This document shows, one piece after another, positions 25,591 through 34,723 of a stretch of 64,000 bases of DNA; positions within the stretch are counted from its first letter, which is position 1; each line of letters starts with the position of its first letter. The DNA is from Roseovarius lutimaris. GTDB taxonomy: Bacteria > Pseudomonadota > Alphaproteobacteria > Rhodobacterales > Rhodobacteraceae. Made by a program: the position numbers and the translations under genes. The stretch lies in assembly GCF_900115165.1 (NCBI RefSeq), contig NZ_FOVP01000007.1:1-64000 (forward strand), in the 5' to 3' direction. The notes below the pieces were generated by a model. It saw only the letters and a list, made by a program, of their open reading frames with translations. It did no database searches and was not told where the DNA came from.

Positions 25591-27106
25591 GCTTTCAGGC
25601 CTGCCAGAGCGGGCCTTGTGCCGCCTTTCGGCCATGGCGCCTCTGCGCCGATGGCTGATCGTTCTTGTCACCGGCGCGCTTGCCGCCCTGGGGCAAGCGC
25701 CGGTTGGTTTCTGGCCTGCGACCTATGCGATGTTCGCACTGCTTTTCGGGCTGTTTCTCACCACCACGACATGGCGCCAGGCGGCGTGGCTTGGCTGGGT
25801 CTTTGGCACTGGCTATTTCCTGCTTGCGCTCAGCTGGATCGTCGAGCCGTTTCTGGTCGATGTGGCGCGCCACGGCTGGATGGCGCCTTTTGCGTTGATC
25901 GGTCTGGCGGCCGGGCTGGCGCTGTTCTTCGCGGCGGGGCTTGCGCTTGGCCGTGCGGCGGGGGGCGGGACGCCGGGATTTATCGGCGGGCTTGGCTTGG
26001 CCGAGGCCGCGCGCGGATATGTTTTCACCGGCTTTCCCTGGGCACAACCGGGGCATGTGCTGATTGATACGGGCCTGCTGCACTGGGCCTCTTATGCGGG
26101 GTCTCTGGGGCTGACGGCGCTTGTGCTTGGCGGCGCTGCGGCGCTTTGGTATGCGGTGTCGGGCCTGCGTGGAGCCGCTCTGGTGGTGGTTGTGCTCGGC
26201 TTGCTCTGGCCTCTGGGCATGGTTCTGCGCCCCGAGGCGGCGGCGCCCGAGGGGGCGCCAACTGTGCGCCTTGTTCAGCCCAATGCGCCGCAGCATGAAA
26301 AATGGCAGGCCGATAAGATCCAGGGGTTTTTCGACCGCCAGATCCTGTTTTCACAGGCGGGCGAGCAACGCCCCGATCTGATCGTCTGGCCGGAAACGGC
26401 GGTGCCGGTCATGCTCAACACCGCCGCGCCGACGCTTGAGGTGATTTCAGCCGCCGCCGGCGGCGTGCCGGTGGTCGTCGGTCTGCAACGCTATGACGGT
26501 CGGCGGCTTTACAACTCGCTGGCGCTGGTCGAGGCGGGCGGCACCGTGGCGGCAGTCTATGACAAGCACCATCTGGTGCCCTTTGGCGAATATGTGCCCT
26601 ATGGCGACTGGCTTGGGAAAATCGGCATTCACGGACTCGCCGCAAATGAGGGGCAGGGGTATTCCCCGGGGCCGGGCGCGCAGGTGATCGACATGGGCGA
26701 TCTGGGGCGGGCCTTGCCGCTGATCTGCTACGAGGGGGTGTTCCCGCAAGATGTGCGCGCCGCCCCCGAACGGCCCGATTTCATGCTGCTTATCACCAAT
26801 GACGCCTGGTTCGGGCAGGTGTCTGGCCCCTATCAGCATTTGGCACAGGCCCGGCTGCGCAGCGCCGAACAGGGCCTGCCAATGATCCGCGTCGCCAATA
26901 CCGGCGTTTCGGCGATGATCGACGCGACAGGCCAGATCACCGCCCGCATCCCGATGGGGCGGTCGGGGTGGCGCGACGCGCCGCTGCCGCCGCCCTTGCC
27001 GCCGACGATCTATGCCAGGACCGGCGATCTGGCGATGCTGGTGCTGCTGATCCTGCTGATCGGGCTGTCGCGCCTCGGCAACAGGCGGCGCAGCCCCGGC
27101 ATATAG
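25583..27106 (+). CDS. lnt: Apolipoprotein N-acyltransferase
   Basis: A 507-residue inner-membrane enzyme adding the third acyl chain to lipoproteins. Six or so N-terminal hydrophobic segments precede a periplasmic nitrilase-fold domain. Its Glu-Lys-Cys triad is in VWPETAVP, VYDKHHLVPFGEYVP and LICYEGVFP. A final membrane helix lies near 465-490. It overlaps corC at the start. The several lipoproteins predicted in this window would be substrates. Confidence 0.95.
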   Translation: MARLSGLPERALCRLSAMAPLRRWLIVLVTGALAALGQAPVGFWPATYAMFALLFGLFLTTTTWRQAAWLGWVFGTGYFLLALSWIVEPFLVDVARHGWMAPFALIGLAAGLALFFAAGLALGRAAGGGTPGFIGGLGLAEAARGYVFTGFPWAQPGHVLIDTGLLHWASYAGSLGLTALVLGGAAALWYAVSGLRGAALVVVVLGLLWPLGMVLRPEAAAPEGAPTVRLVQPNAPQHEKWQADKIQGFFDRQILFSQAGEQRPDLIVWPETAVPVMLNTAAPTLEVISAAAGGVPVVVGLQRYDGRRLYNSLALVEAGGTVAAVYDKHHLVPFGEYVPYGDWLGKIGIHGLAANEGQGYSPGPGAQVIDMGDLGRALPLICYEGVFPQDVRAAPERPDFMLLITNDAWFGQVSGPYQHLAQARLRSAEQGLPMIRVANTGVSAMIDATGQITARIPMGRSGWRDAPLPPPLPPTIYARTGDLAMLVLLILLIGLSRLGNRRRSPGI

Positions 27107-27148
27107 AGATTGACGCTGGCAGGGCAGAGGCGTAACCAAGCGCGACTT

Positions 27149-27192
27149 CGTCACAACGGCTTCCTGGCGTGACGGAATAATCTATTGGAGCG
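27149..27192 (+). promoter_or_regulatory. SAM/SAH-type riboswitch upstream of metK
   Basis: CGTCAC (27149-27154) pairs with GTGACG (27169-27174), enclosing AACGGCTTCCTGGC. ATTGGAGCG follows (27184-27192), with its pyrimidine-loop complement in the stem-loop, forming the pseudoknot of this class. The sequence agrees almost base for base with published SAM/SAH riboswitch aptamers, which occur mainly in Rhodobacterales ahead of metK. The TTGGAG element is also the ribosome-binding site, 5-8 nt before the ATG, so ligand binding should block translation. Confidence 0.9.
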
Positions 27193-27197
27193 TTTTC

Positions 27198-28364
27198 ATG
27201 GCAAGACAGAACTATCTCTTCACTTCCGAGTCGGTCTCGGAAGGGCATCCCGACAAGGTGTGTGACCGCATCTCTGACGCGATCCTTGACGCGTTTCTGG
27301 CCGAAGAGGCAAACGCGCGTGTGGCCTGCGAAGCCTTTGCGACGACCAACTGTGTCGTGGTCGGTGGCGAGGTCGGCCTGTCGAACCCGGATCGCCTCAA
27401 GACCTTCATGGGCGGGATCGAGGACATCGTGCGCGACTGTGTGCGCGATATCGGATACGAACAGGAAATGTTCCACTGGCAGAACCTGTCGTTCCAGAAC
27501 CTGTTGCACTCGCAATCGGCGCATATCGCGCAGGGCGTTGATCGTGACGGGGCCGGGGATCAGGGTATCATGTTCGGCTATGCCATTGATGAAACCACCG
27601 AATTGATGCCGGCCCCGATCCTTTATTCGCACGCGATCCTCAAACGGCTGGCAGAGGTGCGCAAATCCGGCGCCGAGCCGACGCTTGGGCCGGATGCGAA
27701 ATCGCAGCTCACCCTGCGCTATGTCGATGGCAAGCCGGTCGAGGTGAACCAGCTTGTGCTGTCGACGCAGCACGCGGATGAAAGCCAGACCAGCGATGAC
27801 ATCCGTGCCATTGTCGAACCCTACATCAAGGAGGTTCTGCCAGACGGTTGGCTGAGCGAGAACACCGAATGGCATGTGAACCCCACCGGCACCTTCGTGA
27901 TCGGCGGGCCGGATGGTGACGCGGGCCTGACCGGGCGCAAGATCATCGTGGATACCTACGGCGGTGCGGCCCCGCATGGCGGCGGCGCGTTCTCGGGCAA
28001 GGACCCGACCAAGGTCGACCGGTCGGCGGCTTACGCGGCGCGCTATCTGGCGAAAAATATCGTGGCCTCGGGGCTTGCGAAACGATGTACCCTGCAACTG
28101 AGCTATGCGATCGGTGTGGCCAAGCCTCTGTCGATCTATGTCGATACGCATGGCACCGGCGCGGTGCATGACATGCAGATCGAAAAAGCGGTTGATGCCT
28201 GCATGGATCTGACCCCGCGCGGCATCCGCGAGCATCTTGACCTGTGTCGTCCGATCTATTCGCGCACGGCCGCCTATGGCCATTTCGGGCGCGCCCCCGA
28301 GGCCGACGGCGGCTTTAGCTGGGAACGCACGGATCTGATCGAGGCTTTGACAAAGGCCGTTTAA
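27198..28364 (+). CDS. metK: S-adenosylmethionine synthetase
   Basis: A 388-residue enzyme making SAM from methionine and ATP. Signature motifs are [16 protein letters not shown] near the N-terminus, the ATP loop [10 protein letters not shown] and the P-loop-like [19 protein letters not shown]. Length is full. It is controlled by the riboswitch directly upstream. An 11-residue-scale hairpin separates it from trmB. Its product supplies SAM for RsmH, MiaB and TrmB encoded nearby and, as demethylation coproduct metabolism, connects indirectly with DmdA. Confidence 0.97.
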   Translation: MARQNYLFTSESVSEGHPDKVCDRISDAILDAFLAEEANARVACEAFATTNCVVVGGEVGLSNPDRLKTFMGGIEDIVRDCVRDIGYEQEMFHWQNLSFQNLLHSQSAHIAQGVDRDGAGDQGIMFGYAIDETTELMPAPILYSHAILKRLAEVRKSGAEPTLGPDAKSQLTLRYVDGKPVEVNQLVLSTQHADESQTSDDIRAIVEPYIKEVLPDGWLSENTEWHVNPTGTFVIGGPDGDAGLTGRKIIVDTYGGAAPHGGGAFSGKDPTKVDRSAAYAARYLAKNIVASGLAKRCTLQLSYAIGVAKPLSIYVDTHGTGAVHDMQIEKAVDACMDLTPRGIREHLDLCRPIYSRTAAYGHFGRAPEADGGFSWERTDLIEALTKAV

Positions 28365-28374
28365 TCAAGGGGCT

Positions 28375-28395
28375 GGCACGCGAACTTCGCGTGCC
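28375..28395 (+). terminator. Hairpin between metK and trmB
   Basis: A perfect 9-bp stem (GGCACGCGA/TCGCGTGCC, 3-nt loop) lies 10 bp after the metK stop, followed by GGTTTAACC rather than a T-run. It may partially terminate or mark an mRNA end before trmB. Confidence 0.55.
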
Positions 28396-28408
28396 GGTTT
28401 AACCGTAT

Positions 28409-29122
28409 ATGAAGCGCGACACACATCCCTCAGGTGCGCCCTGGCGCAACTTTTATGGCCGGTTCAAGGGCAAGACCCTGCGGCCAAGCCAAGAGGCCTA
28501 TCTTGACGAAGATCTGGCGAAACTATCGCCGGGGGCGGTCGATTGGGACGTGAACCCCGACCGAGAAGCCATTGACCTGAAACCACTTTTTGGTGAAAAA
28601 GACGTCTGGCTTGAGATCGGCTTTGGCGGGGGTGAGCATATGGTGCACCAAGCGGTGCAGACCCCTGATGTGGGGATCATCGGGTGCGAGCCTTTCATCA
28701 ACGGCGTGGCCATGCTTCTGGGGAAAATCCGCGCCGCCGAGGCGGAAAATATTGCGGTTTATCCCGGCGATGTGCGCAACATGTTTGACGTTCTGCCGGA
28801 GGCTTCAATTTCGCGGGCATTTCTTCTTTATCCTGATCCCTGGCCGAAAAAGCGCCATCACCGGCGCCGGTTTGTCACGCAAGAGTATTTAACACCGCTC
28901 TGCAAGGTTCTGAAAAAAGGCGCTATTTTGAGGGTGGCAACGGATATTCCCGATTATGTCCGCCAAACCCTTGAAGAGGTGCCACGCCACGGATTTGAGT
29001 GGCTGGCAGAGCGCCCGGCCGATTGGCGCGAACCCTGGGATGACTGGATATCGACGCGCTACGAGCAAAAAGCCCTGCGCGAGGGGCGCGTGCCGCATTA
29101 CCTGACCTTCCGCAAGCGCTGA
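28409..29122 (+). CDS. trmB: tRNA (guanine-N7)-methyltransferase
   Basis: A 237-residue SAM-dependent enzyme that methylates G46 of tRNA. The Rossmann motif is LEIGFGGGEH, the substrate loop is LYPDPWPKKRHHRRRF, and the C-terminal region WEPWDDWISTRYEQKA-like is present as EPWDDWISTRYE. It follows metK by 44 bp on the same strand, the usual alphaproteobacterial order. Confidence 0.95.
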   Translation: MKRDTHPSGAPWRNFYGRFKGKTLRPSQEAYLDEDLAKLSPGAVDWDVNPDREAIDLKPLFGEKDVWLEIGFGGGEHMVHQAVQTPDVGIIGCEPFINGVAMLLGKIRAAEAENIAVYPGDVRNMFDVLPEASISRAFLLYPDPWPKKRHHRRRFVTQEYLTPLCKVLKKGAILRVATDIPDYVRQTLEEVPRHGFEWLAERPADWREPWDDWISTRYEQKALREGRVPHYLTFRKR

Positions 29123-29178
29123 GGTTGGTGGGCCGCGTACGCGACCGATTGCGTGCCGATCCCGTTTCGCCTGCTGCG

Positions 29179-29811
29179 CTAGTCTGGCTCGCCGCCGAAA
29201 TGCGCCCAGAATTCGTCGCGCGGGTTGCTGCGGGGAAAGGGGATATCGGGAACGGGCACATCAAGGAAATCGCAGAGCGGTTGCCAGCCATCCGTGACTT
29301 GAAACACCAGTAGACGATATGCCGGGACCAGAGCGCGCACCGCCTGATTGTTCGCGCGAAATGCGGCGATCGCACAGTCGCGGTCGGTGTGGTCCTCGAA
29401 TGTATTCTTCAGGAACCAGCCCGACATCGTACGAAAGATGTCGTGAACATGTGGCGGCAAGTCCATGTCGGGGGCGTTGGTGAAAAACTTGCTGATCGTG
29501 ATGTTGAAGCTGTTCCACCATGCCTCTTCGGGGCGTTCGGTGTGGATCACCTTGGCCTCGGGAAAGGCGACCATCGTTTGCTGCCACACGGCTGCGCCGG
29601 GCCAGTCGACCTGGGCGTTATAGCCTTTGAAGACCGCGTCCCAATCTACTGGCCTGCCTGCGGCGATGCTGGTCCAATGGGCGGGTTGGGCCGGGTTTTC
29701 CATGACCTCGACCATATGGTGACAGGGGCCAAAGCCAAGATGTTCGAGGGCCAGCTTCGTTGACATGGTTCCGGTGCGTCCGAAGCCCGATCCGATGATT
29801 TTAAGTGACAT
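29179..29811 (-). CDS. Sulfotransferase-family protein
   Basis: A 210-residue P-loop-like sulfotransferase. The PAPS 5'-phosphosulfate loop is GSGFGRTGTMSTKLALE at the N-terminus, and the 3'-phosphate-binding part is VIHTERPEEAWW. The compact length and the FDVPVPDIPFPRSNP-like C-terminus (here LDVPVPDIPFPRSN) match a group common in marine alphaproteobacteria. Acceptors are unknown. It is convergent with trmB and apparently monocistronic. Confidence 0.85.
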   Translation of the reverse strand: MSLKIIGSGFGRTGTMSTKLALEHLGFGPCHHMVEVMENPAQPAHWTSIAAGRPVDWDAVFKGYNAQVDWPGAAVWQQTMVAFPEAKVIHTERPEEAWWNSFNITISKFFTNAPDMDLPPHVHDIFRTMSGWFLKNTFEDHTDRDCAIAAFRANNQAVRALVPAYRLLVFQVTDGWQPLCDFLDVPVPDIPFPRSNPRDEFWAHFGGEPD

Positions 29812-29974
29812 ATCTACACCGCGGCCCAACCATGCCCTAGACGAAGGGCAGTAGCGGATGCCGTCCCATGTTGGATTTCCAGAAAAAATATACGATCACC
29901 ACCGCTGTTCCGCAGGATACGGCGAAGACGCGTTTTTCCCTAGTGAAATCTCGCGGTAAACGGCGAATGAGCGG

Positions 29975-31129
29975 TCAGGCGGCCAGTCTGCTGCCGAGAC
30001 GCGCGAGCATGTCGATGCATTGCTGAAGCTGATCAAGCGCAATATATTCATCGGGTTTATGAGCCTGATCAATGGAGCCCGGCCCACAGACCACCGCCGA
30101 CATGCCGTATTGCTGAAAGACCCCGGCCTCGGTGCCGAAGGGCACAAGCTCGGCGGTATCTCTGCCGGTCAATTCCATCAGGATCGCCTTGGCCTCGTTC
30201 TTTTCCGCAGGTTCCAGCCCGTCGACCTCGCCGATGACTTCGGTGACAATGTCGGCATCCGGGCAGATGCTGCGCATGGCGGGCAAGAGCACCTCCTGGC
30301 AATAGTGCCGCAGGTCGTCCTTGACGAACGCCGCGTCCGAGGCCTGAACCGGGCGCATTTCCCACTCGATGCTGGCATTCGAGGCAATCACGTTATGGGC
30401 CACGCCGCCCTTGACGCTGCCGGTGTTGATCGTGCTCCAGGGCGGCTCATAGCGGCTGTCGGCTGGTGCGCGATCGCGCAAAGCATCCTTGAGCGCCAGC
30501 AGGCGATTGATGTAGCGCGCGGCATATTCCACCGCATTCACCCCCCGGTTCGGGGCCGAACCATGGCCCGCAAGGCCACTAAAGTGGGTGGTGTATTCAT
30601 AGCATCCCTTGTGGCCCTCGATGATGCGCATGCTGGTCGGCTCGCCGATGATGGCCACGCCGGGGCGAATGCCCTTGGCCTTGAGGCTGTCGACCAGGGC
30701 CTGCGCGCCAAAGCATCCGACCTCTTCATCATAGGTAAAGGCGAAATGCAGCGGGCGATCCCTGACCTGTTCTGCAAAGACCGGGGCCATGGCGGTGGCG
30801 GCGGCGATAAAGCCTTTCATGTCACAGGTGCCGCGCCCGTAAAGGTGGCCGTCATGTTCAATCAATTCGAACGGATCGCTGGCCCAATCCTGTTCGGCCA
30901 CGGGCACCACGTCGGAATGCCCCGACAGAACGATGCCGCCGTCCACCTCCGGGCCGATTGTGGCGAAAAGATTGGCCTTGTGCCCGATCTCGTCGTGAAA
31001 AATATCCACCCGTGCACCGTGGGTTTCAAGAACATGCGCGAGATAGGCGATCATATCGAGATTGCTCATTTCCGAAACGGTCGGAAAGGCAATGAGATCG
31101 CGCAACAGCGCAACGGTATCGGAAAGCAT
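29975..31129 (-). CDS. argE: Acetylornithine deacetylase (M20 family)
   Basis: A 384-residue dinuclear zinc amidohydrolase. Metal ligands and catalytic residues are in SGHSDVVPV, YGRGTCDMKG, the EE of YDEEVGCFGA, IIGEPTS and a C-terminal His in SIDQAHKPDE. A dimerisation domain fills the middle. ATG at 31129 is used because further upstream codons run into the divergent promoter region. It deacylates N-acetylornithine in arginine synthesis, although other N-acyl amino acids are possible in this subfamily. Confidence 0.9.
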   Translation of the reverse strand: MLSDTVALLRDLIAFPTVSEMSNLDMIAYLAHVLETHGARVDIFHDEIGHKANLFATIGPEVDGGIVLSGHSDVVPVAEQDWASDPFELIEHDGHLYGRGTCDMKGFIAAATAMAPVFAEQVRDRPLHFAFTYDEEVGCFGAQALVDSLKAKGIRPGVAIIGEPTSMRIIEGHKGCYEYTTHFSGLAGHGSAPNRGVNAVEYAARYINRLLALKDALRDRAPADSRYEPPWSTINTGSVKGGVAHNVIASNASIEWEMRPVQASDAAFVKDDLRHYCQEVLLPAMRSICPDADIVTEVIGEVDGLEPAEKNEAKAILMELTGRDTAELVPFGTEAGVFQQYGMSAVVCGPGSIDQAHKPDEYIALDQLQQCIDMLARLGSRLAA

Positions 31130-31454
31130 GGTGCGCACGGGGATATCCTTGGCGGTTCGGGTTTTATGAAACTGTTTGACCTTGTTGGTCAAAATCGACC
31201 TCGTCAAGCCCTGCGACCGGTTTTGACCGCCCGACATTCGCCAAAAGCGAGGTGAGAATGCGCGCGTTCGACTCTGGGTTGTGGCTGAGTGTGTGAATTC
31301 AGTCTCACTCCGCCAAATATCTGTCAAATAGGGCTATTTTGTGCGAATCAGACAAAAAACACCTAGCGATTGTGGCCCAAAAACGGTATTTATGAGGCAG
31401 AAAAATAAAGTGATGCGCAAAAGTATTACGTTCTGAGGCTAGAGTGGTGGTGTT
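31130..31454. promoter_or_regulatory. Divergent promoter region of argE and the adhesin locus
   Basis: This 325-bp spacer holds no convincing gene. The half next to the adhesin (about 31300-31440) is AT-rich, with A-tracts such as CAGACAAAAAACACC and GAGGCAGAAAAATAAAG, suitable for an upstream promoter with nucleoid-protein binding. I do not see a clear palindromic operator. Confidence 0.45.
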
Positions 31455-34400
31455 ATGAGAGCGATTGATTATGTCGCCCGCACAAGTGCGGGTGTGTCTG
31501 AGCGTGGGTCGGTTTTGGCTCAGGATGGTGTGACGGTTATTCCGGCAAGCCAAGGACAGGAAATTTCCCTGAATCTTAGACAGACCGACATTCACGGGTA
31601 CTCCCGGGATGGCGGCGATCTGGTGATCACCCTGGCGGATGGCCGGGTGGTTGTGCTGGATGATTATTACGGCGGCACAGGTGTTGCGCAAACCCGTCTG
31701 TTTATCAGTGCGGATGGCTATTTGAATGAGGTCAGCCTGATTGAGGGTGCTGAAGGCACGGTTTACGCGCAATACGGCCCGACCGAGCAGTGGGGCAAGT
31801 GGAGCCCAACCGAGGATCTGATTTTTCTGAGTGGCGATGACGTCACCGTGCCCGTAGGGGGCGATGACGAGGTCTCGATGCTCGGGGCCGGTCTTCTGGC
31901 AGGCGGGAGTCTGCTGGGCCTTGGCGGGGCCGGGGCGGCCGGTCTGGCTGCGGCGGCCGTGATTGGCGCCGGGAGCGGTGGCGGCGATGGCGGTGGCGGT
32001 GGTCCGACCCGCATACCCCCGTCGGTCAATGAGGATGGCACCATCACCATTGGTGGCGATGACGCGGATAACCCCACGATCGCGATTACCGGTGGCGGCG
32101 AGCCCGGCTCGGATGTCGGGGTCACCATTGGCGACAAGACCGTTGAAACCGTTATTGATGAAAGCGGCGAATGGGATGTTGTCTTCGAGGGCGATACCTT
32201 CCCCGAGGATGGCGAGCATGACGTGGTTGTCGTCGTGACCGAGCCCGATGACACCGAAACCACGCTGGATGGCCCGTCGATCGTGATCGACACCACGCCA
32301 CCCGAGGTAACGGTAGAGGAGGGTACGGTCGCCACAGATCACGTGGTCAACGCCGAGGATTACGAGGATGGCGTCGATATTGCCGGTCAGGGTGAGCCTG
32401 GCGCCGCAATCAAGGTCGTGGTCGACGGTCAGGAACAGACCACTGTCATCGGTGACGATGGCCACTGGGCGGTGACATTTGACCCTGCCGATCTTGCGGG
32501 CGGCGAGCGTGAGGCCGAGGTGCTGATCACCGCGACCGACAGCTTTGGCAACTCGACCACGGTGACGGATGCTCTGGCGATCGACACGGTGCCGCACCCG
32601 ATCACGATCAACGGCGCCGCCATCGGTGGCGACGGGGTGGTCAACTTTGCCGAGGCCGCCGCCGGATTCCAGGTCACCGGCACATCCGCGCCCGGTGCCA
32701 CGGTGCGCGTCACCCTTGGCGATGTCGAGCGGGATGTGCTTGTCGATGGTGCTGGCAACTGGTCGGCTCAATTCGACGCAAGCCACATTCAGGCCGGAGA
32801 GTCCGAGGCCACGGTCACCGCGAGCACGATTGATGCGGCGGGCAACCCGAGCCAGACAACCGGCACCTTTCATATCGACACCGAGGTGCGCGATTTCGCG
32901 ATGTCGGGCACGCCCGGCGGCGCCGATGCGGTAATCAACGCCGCCGAACAAGGCGACGGCTTTACCATGACCGGCCAGGTCGAGCCCGGCTCGAGCGTGG
33001 TGGCGACGTTCCGCGGCGCGCAGGTGAGCGCCGATGTTGCCGCAGACGGAAGCTGGAGCGCGACCTTTACCGGCGGGCAAATTCCCGCAGGCACCTATGT
33101 TGCCGATGTGGTGGCGGTGGCGACCGACGCCGCCAACAACACCTCTGAACTGCGTCAGTCGGTGTCGGTCGATACTGAGGCGGGGCAGCTGACGCTGAAC
33201 GCGGCCAGCATTGGCGGCGATGGTGTGATCAATGGCGCCGAGGCGGATGCGGGCGTTCTTGTCACCGGCACCGCCGATCCGGGCGCCACCGTGATCGTCA
33301 CGCTGGATGGCGTGGAACATGCGGCGCAGGCCAATACCAACGGCCAGTGGCAAAGTCTTTACAGCAGTCAGGAAATCACCCGCGGTACACATGATCCGCA
33401 GGTTACGGCGCGCACCCAGGATGCTGCGGGCAACCCGACCTTTGTCGAGGCCAGCGTGCATGTGGACACGCAGGTTGAAAACCTCAACCTGAGTGATCTC
33501 AATATCGCGATCACCGAAGACGGCCGCAATGTGATCAACAACGATGTCGCCACACAAGGCTTTAGTGTCACCGGCACGATCGAGCCCGGCTCGCAGGTGT
33601 TTGTGACCATCGACGGTGTTCGCCACGCGGCGGCGGTTGACGGGAATGGCAACTGGCTGGCCAATTTCGCGGCGAATGAAATCGGCTCGGGACAGCGGTT
33701 TGCGGATCTGCGCGTCGATGTGACCGATCCCGCCGGGAACGAGGCGGTCCTGACCGATACCGTTCAGATCGACACCTTTGTCGATGAGCTGTCGCTTCAG
33801 GGGCCGATCACCGCTGACAATGTGGTCAATATCGCCGAGGCGCAGGGGGGGCTTCAGCTTTCCGGCCGCGTCGAGCCCGGATCGAGCGCCACGATCGACG
33901 TCTTTGGCCGTAGCTATGACGCCGCCGTGGACAGCGCGGGCAATTGGACGCTGCTTGTTCCGCAAGCGGATATCCCGCAGGAAGACGGCAGCACCGACAT
34001 GGTGATCAACGCCACCGACTGGGCGGGCAATACCGACACGATCACCGAAACGCTGACCTATGACATGGTGGCGCCCGATACGCCGGGTATCGTCGGCTAT
34101 TTCCGTGAGGGCGGCGGCTATCGCAATGCGACGGTTGAAACCAACGAAGACGAGATCAGCATTCATCAGGTCGATGCGGGCGGCAATGTTCAAGAGCTGG
34201 CCCTTGGCGAACAGGCCAACGCCTTTACCGGCGAGACGGATTATTTCTTTCTCGATGATGCCGGTGGTATTCAGCCGGTCTCTGACGGTTCGCAACTTGT
34301 GGTGAGCGCAACCGATCCCGGCGGCAATACCGCAAGCACCTATGTGGTGCTGGATGAAACCAGCACCTCGGTGGTCAATATCGCCAACCCGAACCTGGCA

Positions 34401-34652
34401 GCGTTTGACATCGAAACCATCGACCTGCGGTTTGGCGATCAGGCCCAGCTTACGTTGAGCGAAGAACAGATTCTGGCGCTGTCGGGCAATAGCGACAGGG
34501 TGCTGATTCAGGGTGGGGCGGATGATCATCTGACCATTTCGGGCGCGCAATCGGCGGGCACGACCCAGATCGACGGCCAGACCTATGATGTCTACACCCT
34601 TAGCACCGACGCCACGCTGGTGGTCGACGATGACATTCAGGTCGTGACCTGA
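31455..34652 (+). CDS. BapA-like secreted adhesin with Ig-like repeats
   Basis: A 1065-residue, very acidic surface protein without a Sec signal. Residues 1-130 resemble the BapA prefix domain (SLNLRQTDIHGYSRDGGDLV, VVVLDDYYGG). Residues 145-185 form a hydrophobic Gly/Ala stretch ending in a glycine-rich linker. About seven Ig-like repeats of roughly 95-100 residues follow (190-873), with GNW and ATDxxGN motifs and linkers such as IDT. The last 190 residues carry the presumed type I secretion signal (LALSGNSDRVLIQGGADDHL). The three downstream genes encode a matching exporter. BapA and Lap-type proteins hold cells together in biofilms; attachment is the inferred role. Confidence 0.85.
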   Translation: MRAIDYVARTSAGVSERGSVLAQDGVTVIPASQGQEISLNLRQTDIHGYSRDGGDLVITLADGRVVVLDDYYGGTGVAQTRLFISADGYLNEVSLIEGAEGTVYAQYGPTEQWGKWSPTEDLIFLSGDDVTVPVGGDDEVSMLGAGLLAGGSLLGLGGAGAAGLAAAAVIGAGSGGGDGGGGGPTRIPPSVNEDGTITIGGDDADNPTIAITGGGEPGSDVGVTIGDKTVETVIDESGEWDVVFEGDTFPEDGEHDVVVVVTEPDDTETTLDGPSIVIDTTPPEVTVEEGTVATDHVVNAEDYEDGVDIAGQGEPGAAIKVVVDGQEQTTVIGDDGHWAVTFDPADLAGGEREAEVLITATDSFGNSTTVTDALAIDTVPHPITINGAAIGGDGVVNFAEAAAGFQVTGTSAPGATVRVTLGDVERDVLVDGAGNWSAQFDASHIQAGESEATVTASTIDAAGNPSQTTGTFHIDTEVRDFAMSGTPGGADAVINAAEQGDGFTMTGQVEPGSSVVATFRGAQVSADVAADGSWSATFTGGQIPAGTYVADVVAVATDAANNTSELRQSVSVDTEAGQLTLNAASIGGDGVINGAEADAGVLVTGTADPGATVIVTLDGVEHAAQANTNGQWQSLYSSQEITRGTHDPQVTARTQDAAGNPTFVEASVHVDTQVENLNLSDLNIAITEDGRNVINNDVATQGFSVTGTIEPGSQVFVTIDGVRHAAAVDGNGNWLANFAANEIGSGQRFADLRVDVTDPAGNEAVLTDTVQIDTFVDELSLQGPITADNVVNIAEAQGGLQLSGRVEPGSSATIDVFGRSYDAAVDSAGNWTLLVPQADIPQEDGSTDMVINATDWAGNTDTITETLTYDMVAPDTPGIVGYFREGGGYRNATVETNEDEISIHQVDAGGNVQELALGEQANAFTGETDYFFLDDAGGIQPVSDGSQLVVSATDPGGNTASTYVVLDETSTSVVNIANPNLAAFDIETIDLRFGDQAQLTLSEEQILALSGNSDRVLIQGGADDHLTISGAQSAGTTQIDGQTYDVYTLSTDATLVVDDDIQVVT
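32022..34073 (+). repeat. Array of seven Ig-like coding repeats in the adhesin
   Basis: Tandem segments of about 290-300 bp encode residues near 190-281, 282-380, 381-479, 480-577, 578-675, 676-776 and 777-873. Shared protein marks are G-D/A-x-V-x-N-x-A-E near the start, EPG or DPG in the middle, and D-x-x-GN then x-x-DT at the end. The first is the most divergent. DNA identity between units is low, so recent unit expansion is unlikely. Confidence 0.8.
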
Positions 34653-34661
34653 ACCAAGACC

Positions 34662-34692
34662 GGGGCGCGCCGGGCCAATGCCTGCGCGCCCC
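34662..34692 (+). terminator. GC-rich hairpin between adhesin and outer-membrane factor
   Basis: GGGGCGCGC pairs with GCGCGCCCC around a 13-nt loop, followed by CAAAAAAAC, not a T-run. It could attenuate readthrough or stabilise the adhesin message so that less exporter than substrate is made. Confidence 0.5.
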
Positions 34693-34723
34693 CCAAAAAA
34701 ACAACCCGATCAGAGGGCGAACC

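Noticed and set aside
32022..34073. Possible CRISPR or short tandem repeat array in the adhesin
   Set aside because: Periodicity of about 295 bp is coding, with low DNA identity between units. No short direct repeats with unique spacers were seen here or elsewhere in the window.
31305..34550. 1081-codon open frame antisense to the adhesin
   Set aside because: Mirror of the adhesin's repeat and GC-biased third positions. No ribosome site, no domain, composition rich in Arg/His/Gly typical of antisense frames.
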